Positions 15,979 through 25,583 are shown, numbered from the stretch's first letter. The stretch: DNA of 64,000 nucleotides from Shewanella fidelis ATCC BAA-318 (GCF_000518605.1 NZ_KI912459.1:161235-225234), one strand, 5' to 3'. Notes: generated by a model not told the origin, from the letters alone. A program made the numbers and translations.

Positions 15979-16281
15979 ATGATCGCTAAATTAGTTAAAT
16001 TGGCCGCTGCAGCAACGTTAGCATTAGGTATTTCAAGCGCATGGGCGCAAGGTGTTATGCATGAAGGTACCGTTATGGATACCATGAACGGTGGTGGCTA
16101 CACTTACGTGCAAATTAAAGAAGCTGATAAAACATTTTGGGCTGCAGGCCCTCAAGTTGAAGTGAAAAAAGGCGACACAGTTGTTGTTCAAGAACAAATG
16201 TGGATGAGCGACTTTAACAGCAAAACGCTGAACCGTACTTTCGATAAGTTGTTATTCGTAGGCCGTATCGATAAGAAGTAG
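15979..16281 (+). CDS. Small exported NrfJ-like protein
   Basis: 100 aa with a clear signal peptide (VKLAAAATLALGISSAWA, cleavage about residue 23) and AAAGGA just before the ATG region. The mature part has GGGYTYVQI, TFWAAGP and VKKGDTV, which fit a small OB-like beta-barrel and resemble proteins annotated NrfJ in Shewanella. A role in periplasmic redox or metal biology is possible but not shown. It is followed by a good terminator, so it is monocistronic. Confidence 0.65.
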   Translation: MIAKLVKLAAAATLALGISSAWAQGVMHEGTVMDTMNGGGYTYVQIKEADKTFWAAGPQVEVKKGDTVVVQEQMWMSDFNSKTLNRTFDKLLFVGRIDKK

Positions 16282-16350
16282 ACAGTTGCGCCCCTTAGAT
16301 GCCAATGACTGCGCATATAAGGGTTAATAACATCTATTAGCTTAATGTTT

Positions 16351-16386
16351 AATGGCGTAGACTTAGTTCTACGCCATTTTGTTTTT
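16351..16386 (+). terminator. Terminator after the NrfJ-like gene
   Basis: 10-bp stem AATGGCGTAG with CTACGCCATT, then TTGTTTTTT. Confidence 0.85.
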
Positions 16387-16394
16387 TAACCTTT

Positions 16395-16889
16395 ATGTTG
16401 ACCTTAATTCCCTATCATAAAACTTACGCTGCAGATGTTGCTAAGCTATGTCATCTGTCTATCCATGATATAGATCCAAGGCTGTATAGTGCGGCTGAAA
16501 AATCTGCTTGGTCGTTTGCCCCTCGCTCAGCTAATCATTGGCAGCGGCGATTATCTAATTCAAAAGCTTGGTTGATGTTAACGTCTGCCTCTGTTGATGG
16601 AGCAGAGGCAGTGTGTGGCATGATAAATGTTGAAACTCGGTTCAACAGCCGTGGTTATATCGACAGCTTATATGTTGCGCCAGAACACCAAAGGAAAGGC
16701 ATTGCAAAGCAGCTGTATAGTGCGCTTGAATTTTGGGCGCGAGAACAGCAAATTGACGAACTGACAGTCGATGCTTCTAAAGTCTCTAAAGCGTTTTTTG
16801 AGGCCCAAGGCTTTAAGCTTCGGTATCGCAGTTATCAAGAAAAACGTGGTGTAGTTATTATGGGGTATTACATGTACAAGCCATTGTAA
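16395..16889 (+). CDS. GNAT family N-acetyltransferase
   Basis: 164 aa. The acetyl-CoA-binding motif A is clear: GYIDSLYVAPEHQRKGIAKQLYSAL at about residues 95-119, with the Q/RxxGxA signature, and the last part KAFFEAQGFKLRYRSY is the typical motif B. The substrate is unknown; related stand-alone GNATs act on small amines or protein N-termini. The gene begins right after the terminator of the preceding gene and its own stop is part of a terminator hairpin. Confidence 0.88.
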   Translation: MLTLIPYHKTYAADVAKLCHLSIHDIDPRLYSAAEKSAWSFAPRSANHWQRRLSNSKAWLMLTSASVDGAEAVCGMINVETRFNSRGYIDSLYVAPEHQRKGIAKQLYSALEFWAREQQIDELTVDASKVSKAFFEAQGFKLRYRSYQEKRGVVIMGYYMYKPL

Positions 16890-16905
16890 GGCTTGTACAT
16901 TTTAT
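16873..16905. terminator. Bidirectional terminator of the GNAT and UshA-type genes
   Basis: 10-bp stem TGTACAAGCC with GGCTTGTACA over the last codons of the GNAT gene, then TTTTAT. The facing UshA-type gene ends at 16929. Confidence 0.7.
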
Positions 16906-16928
16906 CTAATTGCCTCGGGGTTACTTGC

Positions 16929-18695
16929 TTAAGCAGGGCTGAGGTGGTGGCTGGTATAATGAACTTGTGGCTCTAGTATTTCGTCTAATGTTTGCACCTT
17001 GCTGATAAAGCGGCTAAATGCTTGTGGCAAACTTAACCCCTCAATATCTTTGCACCATTTAGCTTGTAATATAGGGTGATAGCCTTCTTTTCCTGATGCT
17101 GTATAGGATGAAGATACCCCTTTATAAAAAGCATTAGGATCAACGTCTAACCAAGTATTCACACCTTTGCTTACTCGTAAGATTTCGAGTTTGATAATCC
17201 GTTGCCCAAGTTGCTGAGTGCCGTCGTAAAAATACTTTAAACCATAAGTGTATGGAAAGCTGCCAGCGCCAGTACCTATGACGCTGTTATTCGTTGCGCC
17301 ATTGATCGCCGACTCTAGTAGTTGGAACAGATAAACCCCTTGGATTTCGTATGCAACTAAAGGAATATCGAATGGCAACACCCGTCCTAGCACTTCGGCT
17401 AAACTCACATCACCTTTATCAAGTGATTGACGCACACCGCCAGCATTATGTAGAGCAAAATCTATTTCAATGCCTAACTCTAATGTTTCTTGATACATAC
17501 TACGGCTGACCCAAGGCGCAATTTCACTGCCATGAGGTAAAGCTTTGCTAGGCAAACGAGTATGAACTAGGTTCTTTGGCACAAAGCCTAAAATCTTATT
17601 GTTCATTGCCTCAAGGCTTGGGCGATATTTTTGTGAAATTCGCTGTTGAACATCAATGTCTTCTTCATCAAACAGAATGAAAGGGTGTGATTGCAGTTCA
17701 TGGCGAACCTTTGTGTAGTCTTCAGGACTAACTTCGCTAGATGATTGCAGGATAAATTGCTGATCTAGCATAAAGTAATTGCCGCCATTTAGGGATACGA
17801 CTTTGCCTTTATCATCAAATATAATGTCGGCGAGACCAAGGGTTTCTGCGTACTTACCAGCATGTAATATGGCGGTATCATTTACTCGTTCACCATAAGG
17901 CATATTGGATAAACCAAGTGCACTGAAGTCGCCTTGTAAGGTATGTGAGTGTCCGCCAACAATAACACCAATGTCAGCGACTTGCTCTGCGAGTTGCCTA
18001 TCTTGCTCTAAACCTAGATGGCTCAACACAATAATGTGGTCAATACCACGGCTTTTTAATCGTTTGACGGTTCGCCGTGTGGTTTCAATGGCATTGATAA
18101 AATTAATATCTTCATCAGGGCCTGCAATTTCAGCCATTTGATCTAAGGTAATACCAATAATGGCTAACTGCTTATCGCCGAGTGGCTTTAATAGTACTTT
18201 CGCGGTTTCAGTATCAGGATCGTAATCTAAAAGATTCTTATGATCTCTAAGGCGTGCAGCTTTGTTAAGTGACTCTTGGCTAAGATCCATGTTGCCAGCA
18301 AGGAGAGGAAACTGAATGTCATTTAAAAAATCAAGCACAGGAGCATTACCAGCGTCAATTTCATGGTTGCCCAAAACCATCGCATCTGGTTTTAACATAT
18401 TAAGTAAATCAGAGTTGGCTTTACCTTTAAACTCGTTGAAATACAGGGTGCCTTGAAAACTGTCTCCTGCGTGCAGAAATAAAAAAGCTTGTTGCTTGCT
18501 AAGTGCTTCAGCTTTTGCATTTTTAAGCTGCTTTGCAATTCGGGCGTAGCCGCCAGTGTGCGTATATAAGGTAAGTTCTTTTTGTTGTTGTAAAAGAGTG
18601 AACTGTACTCGATTAGCATCGAAGTGGGAGTGCGTATCGTTAATGTGGGCAAGCTTTAATTGATATTGCGCGATTGTAGAGTGTGCTGTTGTCAT
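16929..18695 (-). CDS. UshA/5'-nucleotidase-type metallophosphoesterase without signal peptide
   Basis: 588 aa from the ATG at 18695, which has AGAGGA six bases upstream. The N-terminal metallophosphoesterase domain carries HINDTHSHFD, HAGDSFQGT, GNHEID and GGHSHT, the full set of metal ligands; the C-terminal 5'-nucleotidase domain holds the substrate (ALHNAGGVRQ, GSFPYTYGLKY). Relatives such as UshA are periplasmic and hydrolyse UDP-sugars and nucleotides. Here no signal peptide is present at any plausible start (TTAHSTIAQYQLKLAHIND), which suggests a cytoplasmic enzyme or a different export route. It sits alone. Confidence 0.88.
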   Translation of the reverse strand: MTTAHSTIAQYQLKLAHINDTHSHFDANRVQFTLLQQQKELTLYTHTGGYARIAKQLKNAKAEALSKQQAFLFLHAGDSFQGTLYFNEFKGKANSDLLNMLKPDAMVLGNHEIDAGNAPVLDFLNDIQFPLLAGNMDLSQESLNKAARLRDHKNLLDYDPDTETAKVLLKPLGDKQLAIIGITLDQMAEIAGPDEDINFINAIETTRRTVKRLKSRGIDHIIVLSHLGLEQDRQLAEQVADIGVIVGGHSHTLQGDFSALGLSNMPYGERVNDTAILHAGKYAETLGLADIIFDDKGKVVSLNGGNYFMLDQQFILQSSSEVSPEDYTKVRHELQSHPFILFDEEDIDVQQRISQKYRPSLEAMNNKILGFVPKNLVHTRLPSKALPHGSEIAPWVSRSMYQETLELGIEIDFALHNAGGVRQSLDKGDVSLAEVLGRVLPFDIPLVAYEIQGVYLFQLLESAINGATNNSVIGTGAGSFPYTYGLKYFYDGTQQLGQRIIKLEILRVSKGVNTWLDVDPNAFYKGVSSSYTASGKEGYHPILQAKWCKDIEGLSLPQAFSRFISKVQTLDEILEPQVHYTSHHLSPA

Positions 18696-18776
18696 CTTAT
18701 TCCTCTGGACCAAACGAGGAGTGTAGCACGTAGGTGTATTGACAACCAGCTCTGTTGTAGCGAATTTAACTGGTAC

Positions 18777-18803
18777 AAAAAAGGGAGCTGATGCTCCCTT
18801 TTA
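18777..18803 (-). terminator. Terminator of the CNNM/CorC gene
   Basis: 10-bp stem AAAAGGGAGC with GCTCCCTTTT. On the minus strand six T residues follow. Confidence 0.85.
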
Positions 18804-18843
18804 ATAGTGGTTTACCTTAGTGTTGCTGATGCATCAAGCTAAG

Positions 18844-19917
18844 TTATTTGGCTTGCTCTTGCTCAAAATCGCCATCATCAGATAGTACAATCCCTTTGTC
18901 TTTCATGCGGCGGCTCCATAATTTACGAGCAAACTGCTGCATGTCAGTAACAGGGTCGTTTGAGTCAACGATTTCAAGACCAAGTAATGACTCAACAATG
19001 TCTTCTAAGGTAACAATACCTTCGTTAGAACCGTATTCATCAACTACCATAGCAATCTTAGTATTGCGCTTAATCATAAGCTCAAAAAGCGGCAGAATTT
19101 TAGCGGTCTCAGGGATCACTAGCAGGCTCTTTTTAAGTACCGCGATAGATTCTTTCGGCGTGCTACGCTCGGCCAGCAAAATATCGTTTCTATTAACGTA
19201 ACCAATAATGTTATCTGGCTCTTCATCATAGACAGGAATTCGAGTAAATGGCTTCGCCATAAATTGCTGCGTGAACTCAACTTGGGTTAAATCCGTAGGT
19301 AACCTGAACATAACCGTTCTTGGTGTCATAATCGCAGTAACCGGCATCTCTTTAACTGATAGCATTTGCGTCAAAATTTTCGACTCTTGCTCATCAAGTT
19401 CACCCGAAGCTCGGCCAATTTCAGCCATGGCGCTCATTTCTTGACGGATATATTGACCTTCATCGCCTTTACCCATTAGTTGGGTCACTTGCTTGGACAT
19501 CCAAATCAGTGGCAAGGTACTACGCTCCATCCAAACAAGTGCGATAGAAACCACAGGAGCAAGCGAGCGCCAGTAGTTTGCACCTAAGGTTTTAGGAACG
19601 ATCTCTGAAAAGAAGAGAATTAAGAAGGTAAGAACACCAGAAAATACGCCTAGCATCTCATCGCCAAATACCTTAGCAGCTTGCGCACCAGCAACCGCAG
19701 CACCGACAGTGTGGGCGATAGTGTTAAGTGTAAGGATCGAAACGAGAGGAGATTCAACGTTCTCTTTTTGTTTACGTAGTCTGTCAGCAGCAGCTGGGTT
19801 AGTCGCCGACAATGACGCAATGTAACTTGGTGTAACCGACAGCAGAACTGCCTCAAATACACTACAAAGAAAAGAGACGGAAATCGCGACAAATATTATA
19901 ATGATAAGAGTTATCAT
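18844..19917 (-). CDS. CNNM/CorC family membrane protein with CBS pair
   Basis: 357 aa from the ATG at 19917 (MITLIIII); an ATG at 19941 would add eight residues and cannot be excluded, since GGAGGT lies between the two. The DUF21 (CNNM) domain has about four membrane segments with FLILFFSEIVPKTLG, followed by a CBS pair (about 195-320) including MTPRTVMFRL and MVVDEYGSNEGIVTLEDIVE. Relatives transport or regulate magnesium or other divalent ions. It lacks the usual CorC-HlyC C-terminal domain, ending soon after the CBS pair in a charged tail. Confidence 0.88.
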   Translation of the reverse strand: MITLIIIIFVAISVSFLCSVFEAVLLSVTPSYIASLSATNPAAADRLRKQKENVESPLVSILTLNTIAHTVGAAVAGAQAAKVFGDEMLGVFSGVLTFLILFFSEIVPKTLGANYWRSLAPVVSIALVWMERSTLPLIWMSKQVTQLMGKGDEGQYIRQEMSAMAEIGRASGELDEQESKILTQMLSVKEMPVTAIMTPRTVMFRLPTDLTQVEFTQQFMAKPFTRIPVYDEEPDNIIGYVNRNDILLAERSTPKESIAVLKKSLLVIPETAKILPLFELMIKRNTKIAMVVDEYGSNEGIVTLEDIVESLLGLEIVDSNDPVTDMQQFARKLWSRRMKDKGIVLSDDGDFEQEQAK

Positions 19918-20074
19918 AAAGGTGAAATTACACCTCCACATGGCAGACCAAAATTAGTCTGCGCGGATTCTAGCACAGGTTTAGATCTTTGGTGATAGCT
20001 GTGGCTAATATTTGTTAAGATCTGTATAATTCGCCGCCCACAAGCTGGTTTTAGGTTTTTTGAGGTTAGACAAA

Positions 20075-21196
20075 ATGAGTGAAAAGAAGATCAATTTATT
20101 AGATCTTGATCGTAAAGCATTAAGAGCGCTATTTACCGAGATGGGTGAAAAGCCATTCCGTGCTGATCAATTAATGAAATGGATTTATCATTTTGGCGTT
20201 AGTGACTTTGAAAAAATGACTAACATTAACAAAGCACTAAGAGCAAAGTTACAAGCCAAGTGCGAAATCGTTGCGCCAGCTATTTCGAGTTATCAAAAGT
20301 CTGCCGATGGTACAATTAAGTTTGCTATCAATGTTGGTGACGGCCAAGAAGTTGAAACGGTTTATATTCCTGAAGATGACCGTGCAACGCTTTGTGTATC
20401 TTCTCAAGTTGGTTGTGCTCTTGAATGTACTTTTTGTTCTACTGCGCAACAAGGCTTTAACCGTAACCTTAGCGTGGCAGAGATTGTAGGCCAAATTTGG
20501 CGAGTTGCAGACTTCATCGGTTTTGTGAAAGACACAGGTGAGCGTCCGATCACGAACGTAGTGATGATGGGCATGGGTGAGCCACTGCTTAACCTTAAAA
20601 ACGTCATTCCTGCGATGGATATTATGCTAGATGATTTCGGTTTTAGTTTATCTAAGCGCCGCGTTACCGTGTCGACATCGGGTGTGGTTCCAGCGTTAGA
20701 TAAATTAGGCGATGCATTAGATGTGGCATTAGCGGTAAGTATTCACGCACCAAACGATGAGCTTCGTGATGTTTTAGTGCCAATTAATAAAAAGTATCCG
20801 CTTGAAGAGTTTTTAGCTGGAATTCGTCGTTATATAGCCAAATCAAACGCAAACCGTGGCCGTGTAACGCTAGAATATGTGATGCTAGATCATATTAACG
20901 ACAGTACAGACCAAGCGCACGAACTGGCTAAGCTGATGAAAGATACGCCTTGTAAGGTTAACTTGATTCCGTTTAACCCATACCCAGGTTCTCCTTACGG
21001 TCGCTCATCAAACTCACGAATTGACCGATTCTCGAAAGTATTGATGGAATATGGTCTGACAGTTATTGTGCGTAAGACTCGCGGTGATGATATTGACGCA
21101 GCTTGTGGTCAATTAGCTGGTGATATTCGCGACAGAACTAAACGTTTAGCGAAAAAACAAATGCAACAGAGTCAAATTTCGGTCACAATGAACTAA
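20075..21196 (+). CDS. rlmN: Dual-specificity RNA methyltransferase RlmN
   Basis: 373 aa from the ATG at 20075, which has GAGGT eight bases upstream; a TTG at 20060 is rejected. Radical-SAM cysteines are in CALECTFCSTAQQG (CxxxCxxC). GMGEPLLN and the C-terminal RGDDIDAACGQL with the methyl-accepting Cys are present. It methylates C2 of adenosine 2503 in 23S rRNA and A37 in a set of tRNAs. It leads the conserved run rlmN-pilW-rodZ-ispG-hisS. A TATAAT at 20025-20030 may be its -10 box. Confidence 0.97.
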   Translation: MSEKKINLLDLDRKALRALFTEMGEKPFRADQLMKWIYHFGVSDFEKMTNINKALRAKLQAKCEIVAPAISSYQKSADGTIKFAINVGDGQEVETVYIPEDDRATLCVSSQVGCALECTFCSTAQQGFNRNLSVAEIVGQIWRVADFIGFVKDTGERPITNVVMMGMGEPLLNLKNVIPAMDIMLDDFGFSLSKRRVTVSTSGVVPALDKLGDALDVALAVSIHAPNDELRDVLVPINKKYPLEEFLAGIRRYIAKSNANRGRVTLEYVMLDHINDSTDQAHELAKLMKDTPCKVNLIPFNPYPGSPYGRSSNSRIDRFSKVLMEYGLTVIVRKTRGDDIDAACGQLAGDIRDRTKRLAKKQMQQSQISVTMN

Positions 21197-21228
21197 CTCT
21201 TTGTATCTAATGATAGATGGGCTTAGCA

Positions 21229-22017
21229 ATGAATCAGAGAAAGGTGGTATTGCCGTTGGTATTTATTTTGTCATCTATGATGGCAACGGGGTGCGTAACC
21301 CAAGATACCTATACCGGTACTGATACTCCTGTCTCTGAGCGTAAAATTAACAAAGAAGCTGCAGCACGTCAGCGAGTGCAGCTTGGGTTAACCTATCTAC
21401 AAAAAGGCAATAGTGAACAAGCAAAAGCCAATCTCGATCGAGCCGAGGCTTTTGCTCCAGATTTGGAAGAGGTTCACATTGCCTTTGCTTATTACTACCA
21501 ATCGGTAGGTGAGCTGGAAAAAACAGAGCAAGCATATAGAAAAGCGATCAACACCAGCAACGTCACCGGCGATGCATATAATAATTTTGGTGCTTTTTTA
21601 TGCCAGCAAGGCAAATATGCTGAGTCTGAAAAGATGTTTTTAGCAGCGGTTGATCAACCTCTGTATACCCGTTCGGCCTCAACTTACGAAAATTTGGGAA
21701 TTTGTAGCCGAAAAGCAGGTCAAATTAGTCAAGCGCAGCACTATTTTGCTATGGCGCTTAAGTACGATCCTAGAAGACGCACCTCATTGATAGAGTTGAC
21801 AGAAATCGATTATGAACAGGGTAGATATGCTGAAGCTAAAGCGCAGCTATCTCGTTATCATAGGGTTGCGTTAGAGTCAGCCACCAGTCTGGCATTAGGA
21901 ATTAAAATAGAACAAGGTTTGAATGACGAAGAAGCCGTAAAGCGATTTGGAATTTTACTACTGGCAAAGTTTCCTCAGTCAATTCAAGCCAAAGAATATC
22001 GGGCTAGTATGCATTAA
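21229..22017 (+). CDS. pilW: Type IV pilus assembly lipoprotein PilW/PilF
   Basis: 262 aa from the ATG at 21229; an ATG at 21217 is the alternative. It has a lipoprotein signal (SSMMATGC, Cys about residue 22) and at least five TPR repeats across the mature part (RQRVQLGLTYLQKGNSEQAK, AYNNFGAFLCQQGKYAE, YENLGICSRKAGQISQAQHYF). PilF/PilW is the outer-membrane pilotin that places the PilQ secretin. Its stop overlaps the rodZ start by one base (TAATG), so the genes are coupled. Confidence 0.93.
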   Translation: MNQRKVVLPLVFILSSMMATGCVTQDTYTGTDTPVSERKINKEAAARQRVQLGLTYLQKGNSEQAKANLDRAEAFAPDLEEVHIAFAYYYQSVGELEKTEQAYRKAINTSNVTGDAYNNFGAFLCQQGKYAESEKMFLAAVDQPLYTRSASTYENLGICSRKAGQISQAQHYFAMALKYDPRRRTSLIELTEIDYEQGRYAEAKAQLSRYHRVALESATSLALGIKIEQGLNDEEAVKRFGILLLAKFPQSIQAKEYRASMH

Positions 22018-23042
22018 TGAAAAATGAACAGAATCAAGCGCCCAATGTAGATAATGAAAGCCTAGTGGATGAACCTACGGTCACACTGGGCGTTTTGCTA
22101 AAAACAGCGCGCGAAAACAAAGGTTTGTCAATTGAGGCATTGGCGTCGCAATTACATTTACGCCCTGCAATCATTGAACAGATTGAGGCTGACAATTTGC
22201 AAGAGGTGGGTGCCTCTACTTATGTACGTGGTTACGTAAAAAACTATGCTAGAGCTGTGCAAGCCGATCCGTTTGCGGTGAAAGAATGCTTAGATAAGCA
22301 GCTTGAAGACGATGAAAAGCCGTCAATGCAGAGTTTTTCCCGCAAGACTACCCATCAAGCACGTGATGGCCGTCTAATGGCGCTGACCTATATTATTGTA
22401 TTTGTGCTACTCGCACTTATGGTGTTGTGGTGGTTCCAAAAGTCATCAATGGAAACCGCAGTTGATTATTCACAACCTACCGCTGAAGAAGTTGCCGCAT
22501 CCGCAGAAAGCGGTTTGCCTAATCCTGTAGCCGCTCTTTTAGATGCAGATAGCAGTGATACTACCGTAGTTAACGGGGTGGAAGGTGCAAACTTAGATTA
22601 CGCCAGCGAACTGACTGGTGAGGATCCTGCACTTGCGGTTGCGCAAGATTTAACGAGTAACACTACTGGCCCAGACACAACAGATGTGGCTTCAGTGCAA
22701 CAAGGTCAGACTCGCACAGAAGCTGTAAATCAAGCTGCAGCTGCAGAGCAAAATGATGTAGCGACAACTCAAGTCAGTGATACTACCGATTCAAACTTAA
22801 CCCTTACTTTAACTGGCGATTGCTGGATTAAAGTGACAGATGCTAGTGGCAAGATATTGGTAAGCGATCTAAAGCGTAGTGGTAACCAGATTAATCTTAC
22901 TGGCCCGGCACCTTTTGCGGTCACACTCGGTGCGCCGCAAGTGGTTAATATTCAACTTAATGGCGCTGATATCAATTTAGACGCGCAGAAGTACCCTCGC
23001 GGTAAAGTGGCTAGACTAACCTTGCCACTTGCTGAGCAATAA
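22017..23042 (+). CDS. rodZ: Cytoskeletal cell-shape protein RodZ
   Basis: 341 aa. A cytoplasmic helix-turn-helix of the Xre type (about residues 22-90: LLKTARENKGLSIEALASQL, then YVRGYVKNYARAV) is followed by a transmembrane segment (about 123-142, LMALTYIIVFVLLALMVLWW split here), a long Ser/Thr/Asp/Ala-rich periplasmic linker, and a C-terminal DUF4115 domain (LTLTGDCWIKVTDASGKIL). RodZ links MreB to the cell-wall elongation machinery. The ispG gene follows after 14 bases. Confidence 0.94.
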   Translation: MKNEQNQAPNVDNESLVDEPTVTLGVLLKTARENKGLSIEALASQLHLRPAIIEQIEADNLQEVGASTYVRGYVKNYARAVQADPFAVKECLDKQLEDDEKPSMQSFSRKTTHQARDGRLMALTYIIVFVLLALMVLWWFQKSSMETAVDYSQPTAEEVAASAESGLPNPVAALLDADSSDTTVVNGVEGANLDYASELTGEDPALAVAQDLTSNTTGPDTTDVASVQQGQTRTEAVNQAAAAEQNDVATTQVSDTTDSNLTLTLTGDCWIKVTDASGKILVSDLKRSGNQINLTGPAPFAVTLGAPQVVNIQLNGADINLDAQKYPRGKVARLTLPLAEQ

Positions 23043-23056
23043 CAGAGCACAACACC

Positions 23057-24172
23057 ATGTATAACGAATCTCCTATTATTAGACGCAAATCAAGCCGAAT
23101 TTATGTTGGCGACGTACCAATTGGTGATGGTGCACCGATTGCGGTTCAGTCAATGACTAACACGCGTACGACTGACGTTGAAGCAACTGTTGCTCAAATT
23201 CGTTCCTTAGAAAACGTTGGCGCTGACATAGTACGTGTTTCTGTGCCGACGATGGATGCTGCAGAAGCGTTTAAGTTAATTAAACAACAAACTAAAGTAC
23301 CGTTAGTTGCAGATATTCATTTCGATTACCGTATAGCACTTAAAGTCGCAGAGTACGGTGCGGACTGCTTACGCATCAATCCAGGTAATATCGGCAACGA
23401 ACAACGTATTCGCAGCGTGGTTGAGTGCGCACGTGACAAAAATATCCCTATCCGTATTGGTGTTAACGGCGGTTCATTAGAGAAAGATCTAATGGATAAA
23501 TACAAAGAGCCAACGCCAGAAGCATTGCTTGAATCTGCAATGCGTCATGTGGATATTTTAGACCGTTTGAATTTCGACCAATTTAAAGTGAGTGTTAAAG
23601 CATCTGATGTGTTCTTAGCGGTTGAATCTTACCGTTTACTGGCTAAGCAAATTGTACAACCACTGCACTTAGGAATTACAGAGGCGGGTGGTGCACGAGC
23701 TGGTTCAGTAAAATCAGCTGTTGGTTTAGGTATGCTGCTTGCTGACGGTATTGGTGATACTTTACGTATATCACTGGCCGCTGATCCTGTAGAAGAGATC
23801 AAAGTGGGCTTTGATATTTTAAAGTCGCTACGTATTCGTTCACGCGGTATTAACTTTATTGCTTGCCCATCTTGCTCGCGCCAAGAGTTTGATGTGATTG
23901 CTACGGTTAACGAGTTAGAACAGCGCCTTGAAGATATCGTTACGCCAATGGATGTATCAATTATTGGCTGCGTGGTTAACGGTCCTGGTGAAGCACTGGT
24001 ATCAGATATCGGTTTAACAGGCGGTAACCGAATGAGCGGTTATTATGATGACGGTGTGCGTCAAAAAGAGCGTTTTGACAACAACAATATTGTTGATTCA
24101 CTTGAAGCTAAAATTCGTGCTAAAGCGGCAATCGTTGCTGGTCGAATTCCTGCACAAGATTTAAATAAGTAA
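23057..24172 (+). CDS. ispG: 4-hydroxy-3-methylbut-2-enyl diphosphate synthase IspG
   Basis: 371 aa, standard length for the bacterial enzyme. The TIM-barrel part (APIAVQSMTNTRTTDVEAT) and the [4Fe-4S] ligands CPSCSR and GCVVNGPGEA in the C-terminal part are intact. It carries out the penultimate step of the MEP isoprenoid pathway, turning MEcPP into HMBPP in the cytoplasm. It is the last gene of the rlmN-pilW-rodZ-ispG run and is followed by a terminator. Confidence 0.97.
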   Translation: MYNESPIIRRKSSRIYVGDVPIGDGAPIAVQSMTNTRTTDVEATVAQIRSLENVGADIVRVSVPTMDAAEAFKLIKQQTKVPLVADIHFDYRIALKVAEYGADCLRINPGNIGNEQRIRSVVECARDKNIPIRIGVNGGSLEKDLMDKYKEPTPEALLESAMRHVDILDRLNFDQFKVSVKASDVFLAVESYRLLAKQIVQPLHLGITEAGGARAGSVKSAVGLGMLLADGIGDTLRISLAADPVEEIKVGFDILKSLRIRSRGINFIACPSCSRQEFDVIATVNELEQRLEDIVTPMDVSIIGCVVNGPGEALVSDIGLTGGNRMSGYYDDGVRQKERFDNNNIVDSLEAKIRAKAAIVAGRIPAQDLNK

Positions 24173-24182
24173 GTACAATATC

Positions 24183-24216
24183 ATCACAAGCCCGCTGCGC
24201 AGGCTTGTGATTTTTT
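24183..24216 (+). terminator. Terminator between ispG and hisS
   Basis: 10-bp stem ATCACAAGCC with GGCTTGTGAT, then a T run. Confidence 0.9.
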
Positions 24217-24233
24217 ATAGCTGAATCCAGCTG

Positions 24234-24263
24234 TTGTACGTTGAGCCTCGAAACGCCTATAAT
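24234..24263 (+). promoter_or_regulatory. Candidate hisS promoter
   Basis: -35 TTGTAC at 24234-24239, 18-bp spacer, consensus -10 TATAAT at 24258-24263. Just downstream of the ispG terminator. The inverted repeat GCCTCG/CGAGGC overlaps it and could be an operator. Confidence 0.65.
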
Positions 24264-24308
24264 GCGAGGCGTTTTTTAATTTTATATAGCAAATTTACGA
24301 GTCGAATA

Positions 24309-25583
24309 GTGGCAAAACAGATCCAAGCGATTCGCGGAATGAATGACATTCTGCCAACTCAAAGTCCTTTATGGCAAAAACTTGAAACCGTATTACGTGA
24401 CACTGTTGGGTCATATGGTTACAGCGAAATTCGTACTCCTATCGTTGAAAGTACAGATCTCTTTAAGCGCTCTATTGGTGAAGTGACTGATATTGTTGAA
24501 AAAGAGATGTATACCTTTGAAGATAGAAATGGTGACAGCCTAACGCTTCGTCCAGAAGGTACCGCTTCGACAGTACGCGCTGGTAACGAACATGGTTTGC
24601 TATATAACCAAGAGCAACGCCTTTGGTATATGGGCCCAATGTTCCGCCACGAACGCCCACAAAAAGGTCGCTACCGTCAATTCCATCAGTTTGGTGTTGA
24701 AGTATATGGCATTCCTAGTGCAGATATCGACGCAGAAGTATTAATGCTATCTGCCAAGCTATGGGAAAAGCTAGGCATTACTGAACATGTCACACTTGAA
24801 TTAAATACCTTAGGTGATACAGAAGAGCGTGCAGCATACCGTGACGCGCTAATCGCATTCCTTGAGCAGCATAAAGACGTATTAGACGAAGATAGTCAAC
24901 GTCGTATGTACACCAATCCATTACGTGTTCTGGATTCTAAGAATGCAGATGTGCAGGCGCTTTTGGCCGATGCGCCGGTATTAATGGATTACTTTGGTGA
25001 AGACACGCGTTCACATTTTTCACATTTATGTGAACTCTTAGAGGCTGTCGGCATCCAATACACAATCAATCCTCGCCTAGTGCGTGGTTTAGATTATTAT
25101 AATCGCACTGTTTTTGAGTGGGTTACATCAAGCTTAGGCTCGCAAGGCACAGTATTAGCTGGCGGTCGTTACGATGGTTTAGTGGGGCAACTAGGTGGTA
25201 AGCCTACACCTGCTGTTGGTTTTGCAATGGGCCTTGAGCGTATTGTATTACTACTACAAACCCTTGAGCTTGATAAAGACATTGGTCCAAGCGTAGATGT
25301 GTATGTTACGGCTATGGGTGACAGCTGTCGTATCGAAGCGTTTAAGATCGCTCAAGAACTTAGAACAAGTTTGCCTAATGCGAAAGTGATGAGCCACTGC
25401 GGTGGTGGTAACTTTAAGAAGCAGATGAAGCGAGCAGATAAAAGTGGTGCCTCAGTTGCGCTAGTTATTGGTGAAGATGAAGTGGCTAATAACCAAGTGG
25501 CAGTTAAGCACCTTCGTGAAGATAAAGCACAAGAATTGGTTGCCCGTGATGCATTGGCGGCTTATATTGCAGAACTGATTTAA
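24309..25583 (+). CDS. hisS: Histidyl-tRNA synthetase HisS
   Basis: 424 aa from the GTG at 24309, which gives the exact family N-terminus (VAKQIQAIRGMNDILP). A frame-extending start at 24234 is rejected because it lies in the promoter. Class II motifs are clear: motif 2 MFRHERPQKGRYRQFHQFGVE, histidine-specific LVRGLDYYNRTVFEW, and GGRYDGL; the anticodon-binding domain follows from about residue 325. It charges tRNA-His. yfgM follows by 15 bases, so hisS-yfgM-bamB form a run. Confidence 0.97.
   Translation: MAKQIQAIRGMNDILPTQSPLWQKLETVLRDTVGSYGYSEIRTPIVESTDLFKRSIGEVTDIVEKEMYTFEDRNGDSLTLRPEGTASTVRAGNEHGLLYNQEQRLWYMGPMFRHERPQKGRYRQFHQFGVEVYGIPSADIDAEVLMLSAKLWEKLGITEHVTLELNTLGDTEERAAYRDALIAFLEQHKDVLDEDSQRRMYTNPLRVLDSKNADVQALLADAPVLMDYFGEDTRSHFSHLCELLEAVGIQYTINPRLVRGLDYYNRTVFEWVTSSLGSQGTVLAGGRYDGLVGQLGGKPTPAVGFAMGLERIVLLLQTLELDKDIGPSVDVYVTAMGDSCRIEAFKIAQELRTSLPNAKVMSHCGGGNFKKQMKRADKSGASVALVIGEDEVANNQVAVKHLREDKAQELVARDALAAYIAELI

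Noticed and set aside
24234..24308. N-terminal extension of HisS
   Set aside because: Overlaps a good promoter. The GTG at 24309 gives the standard 424-aa enzyme.
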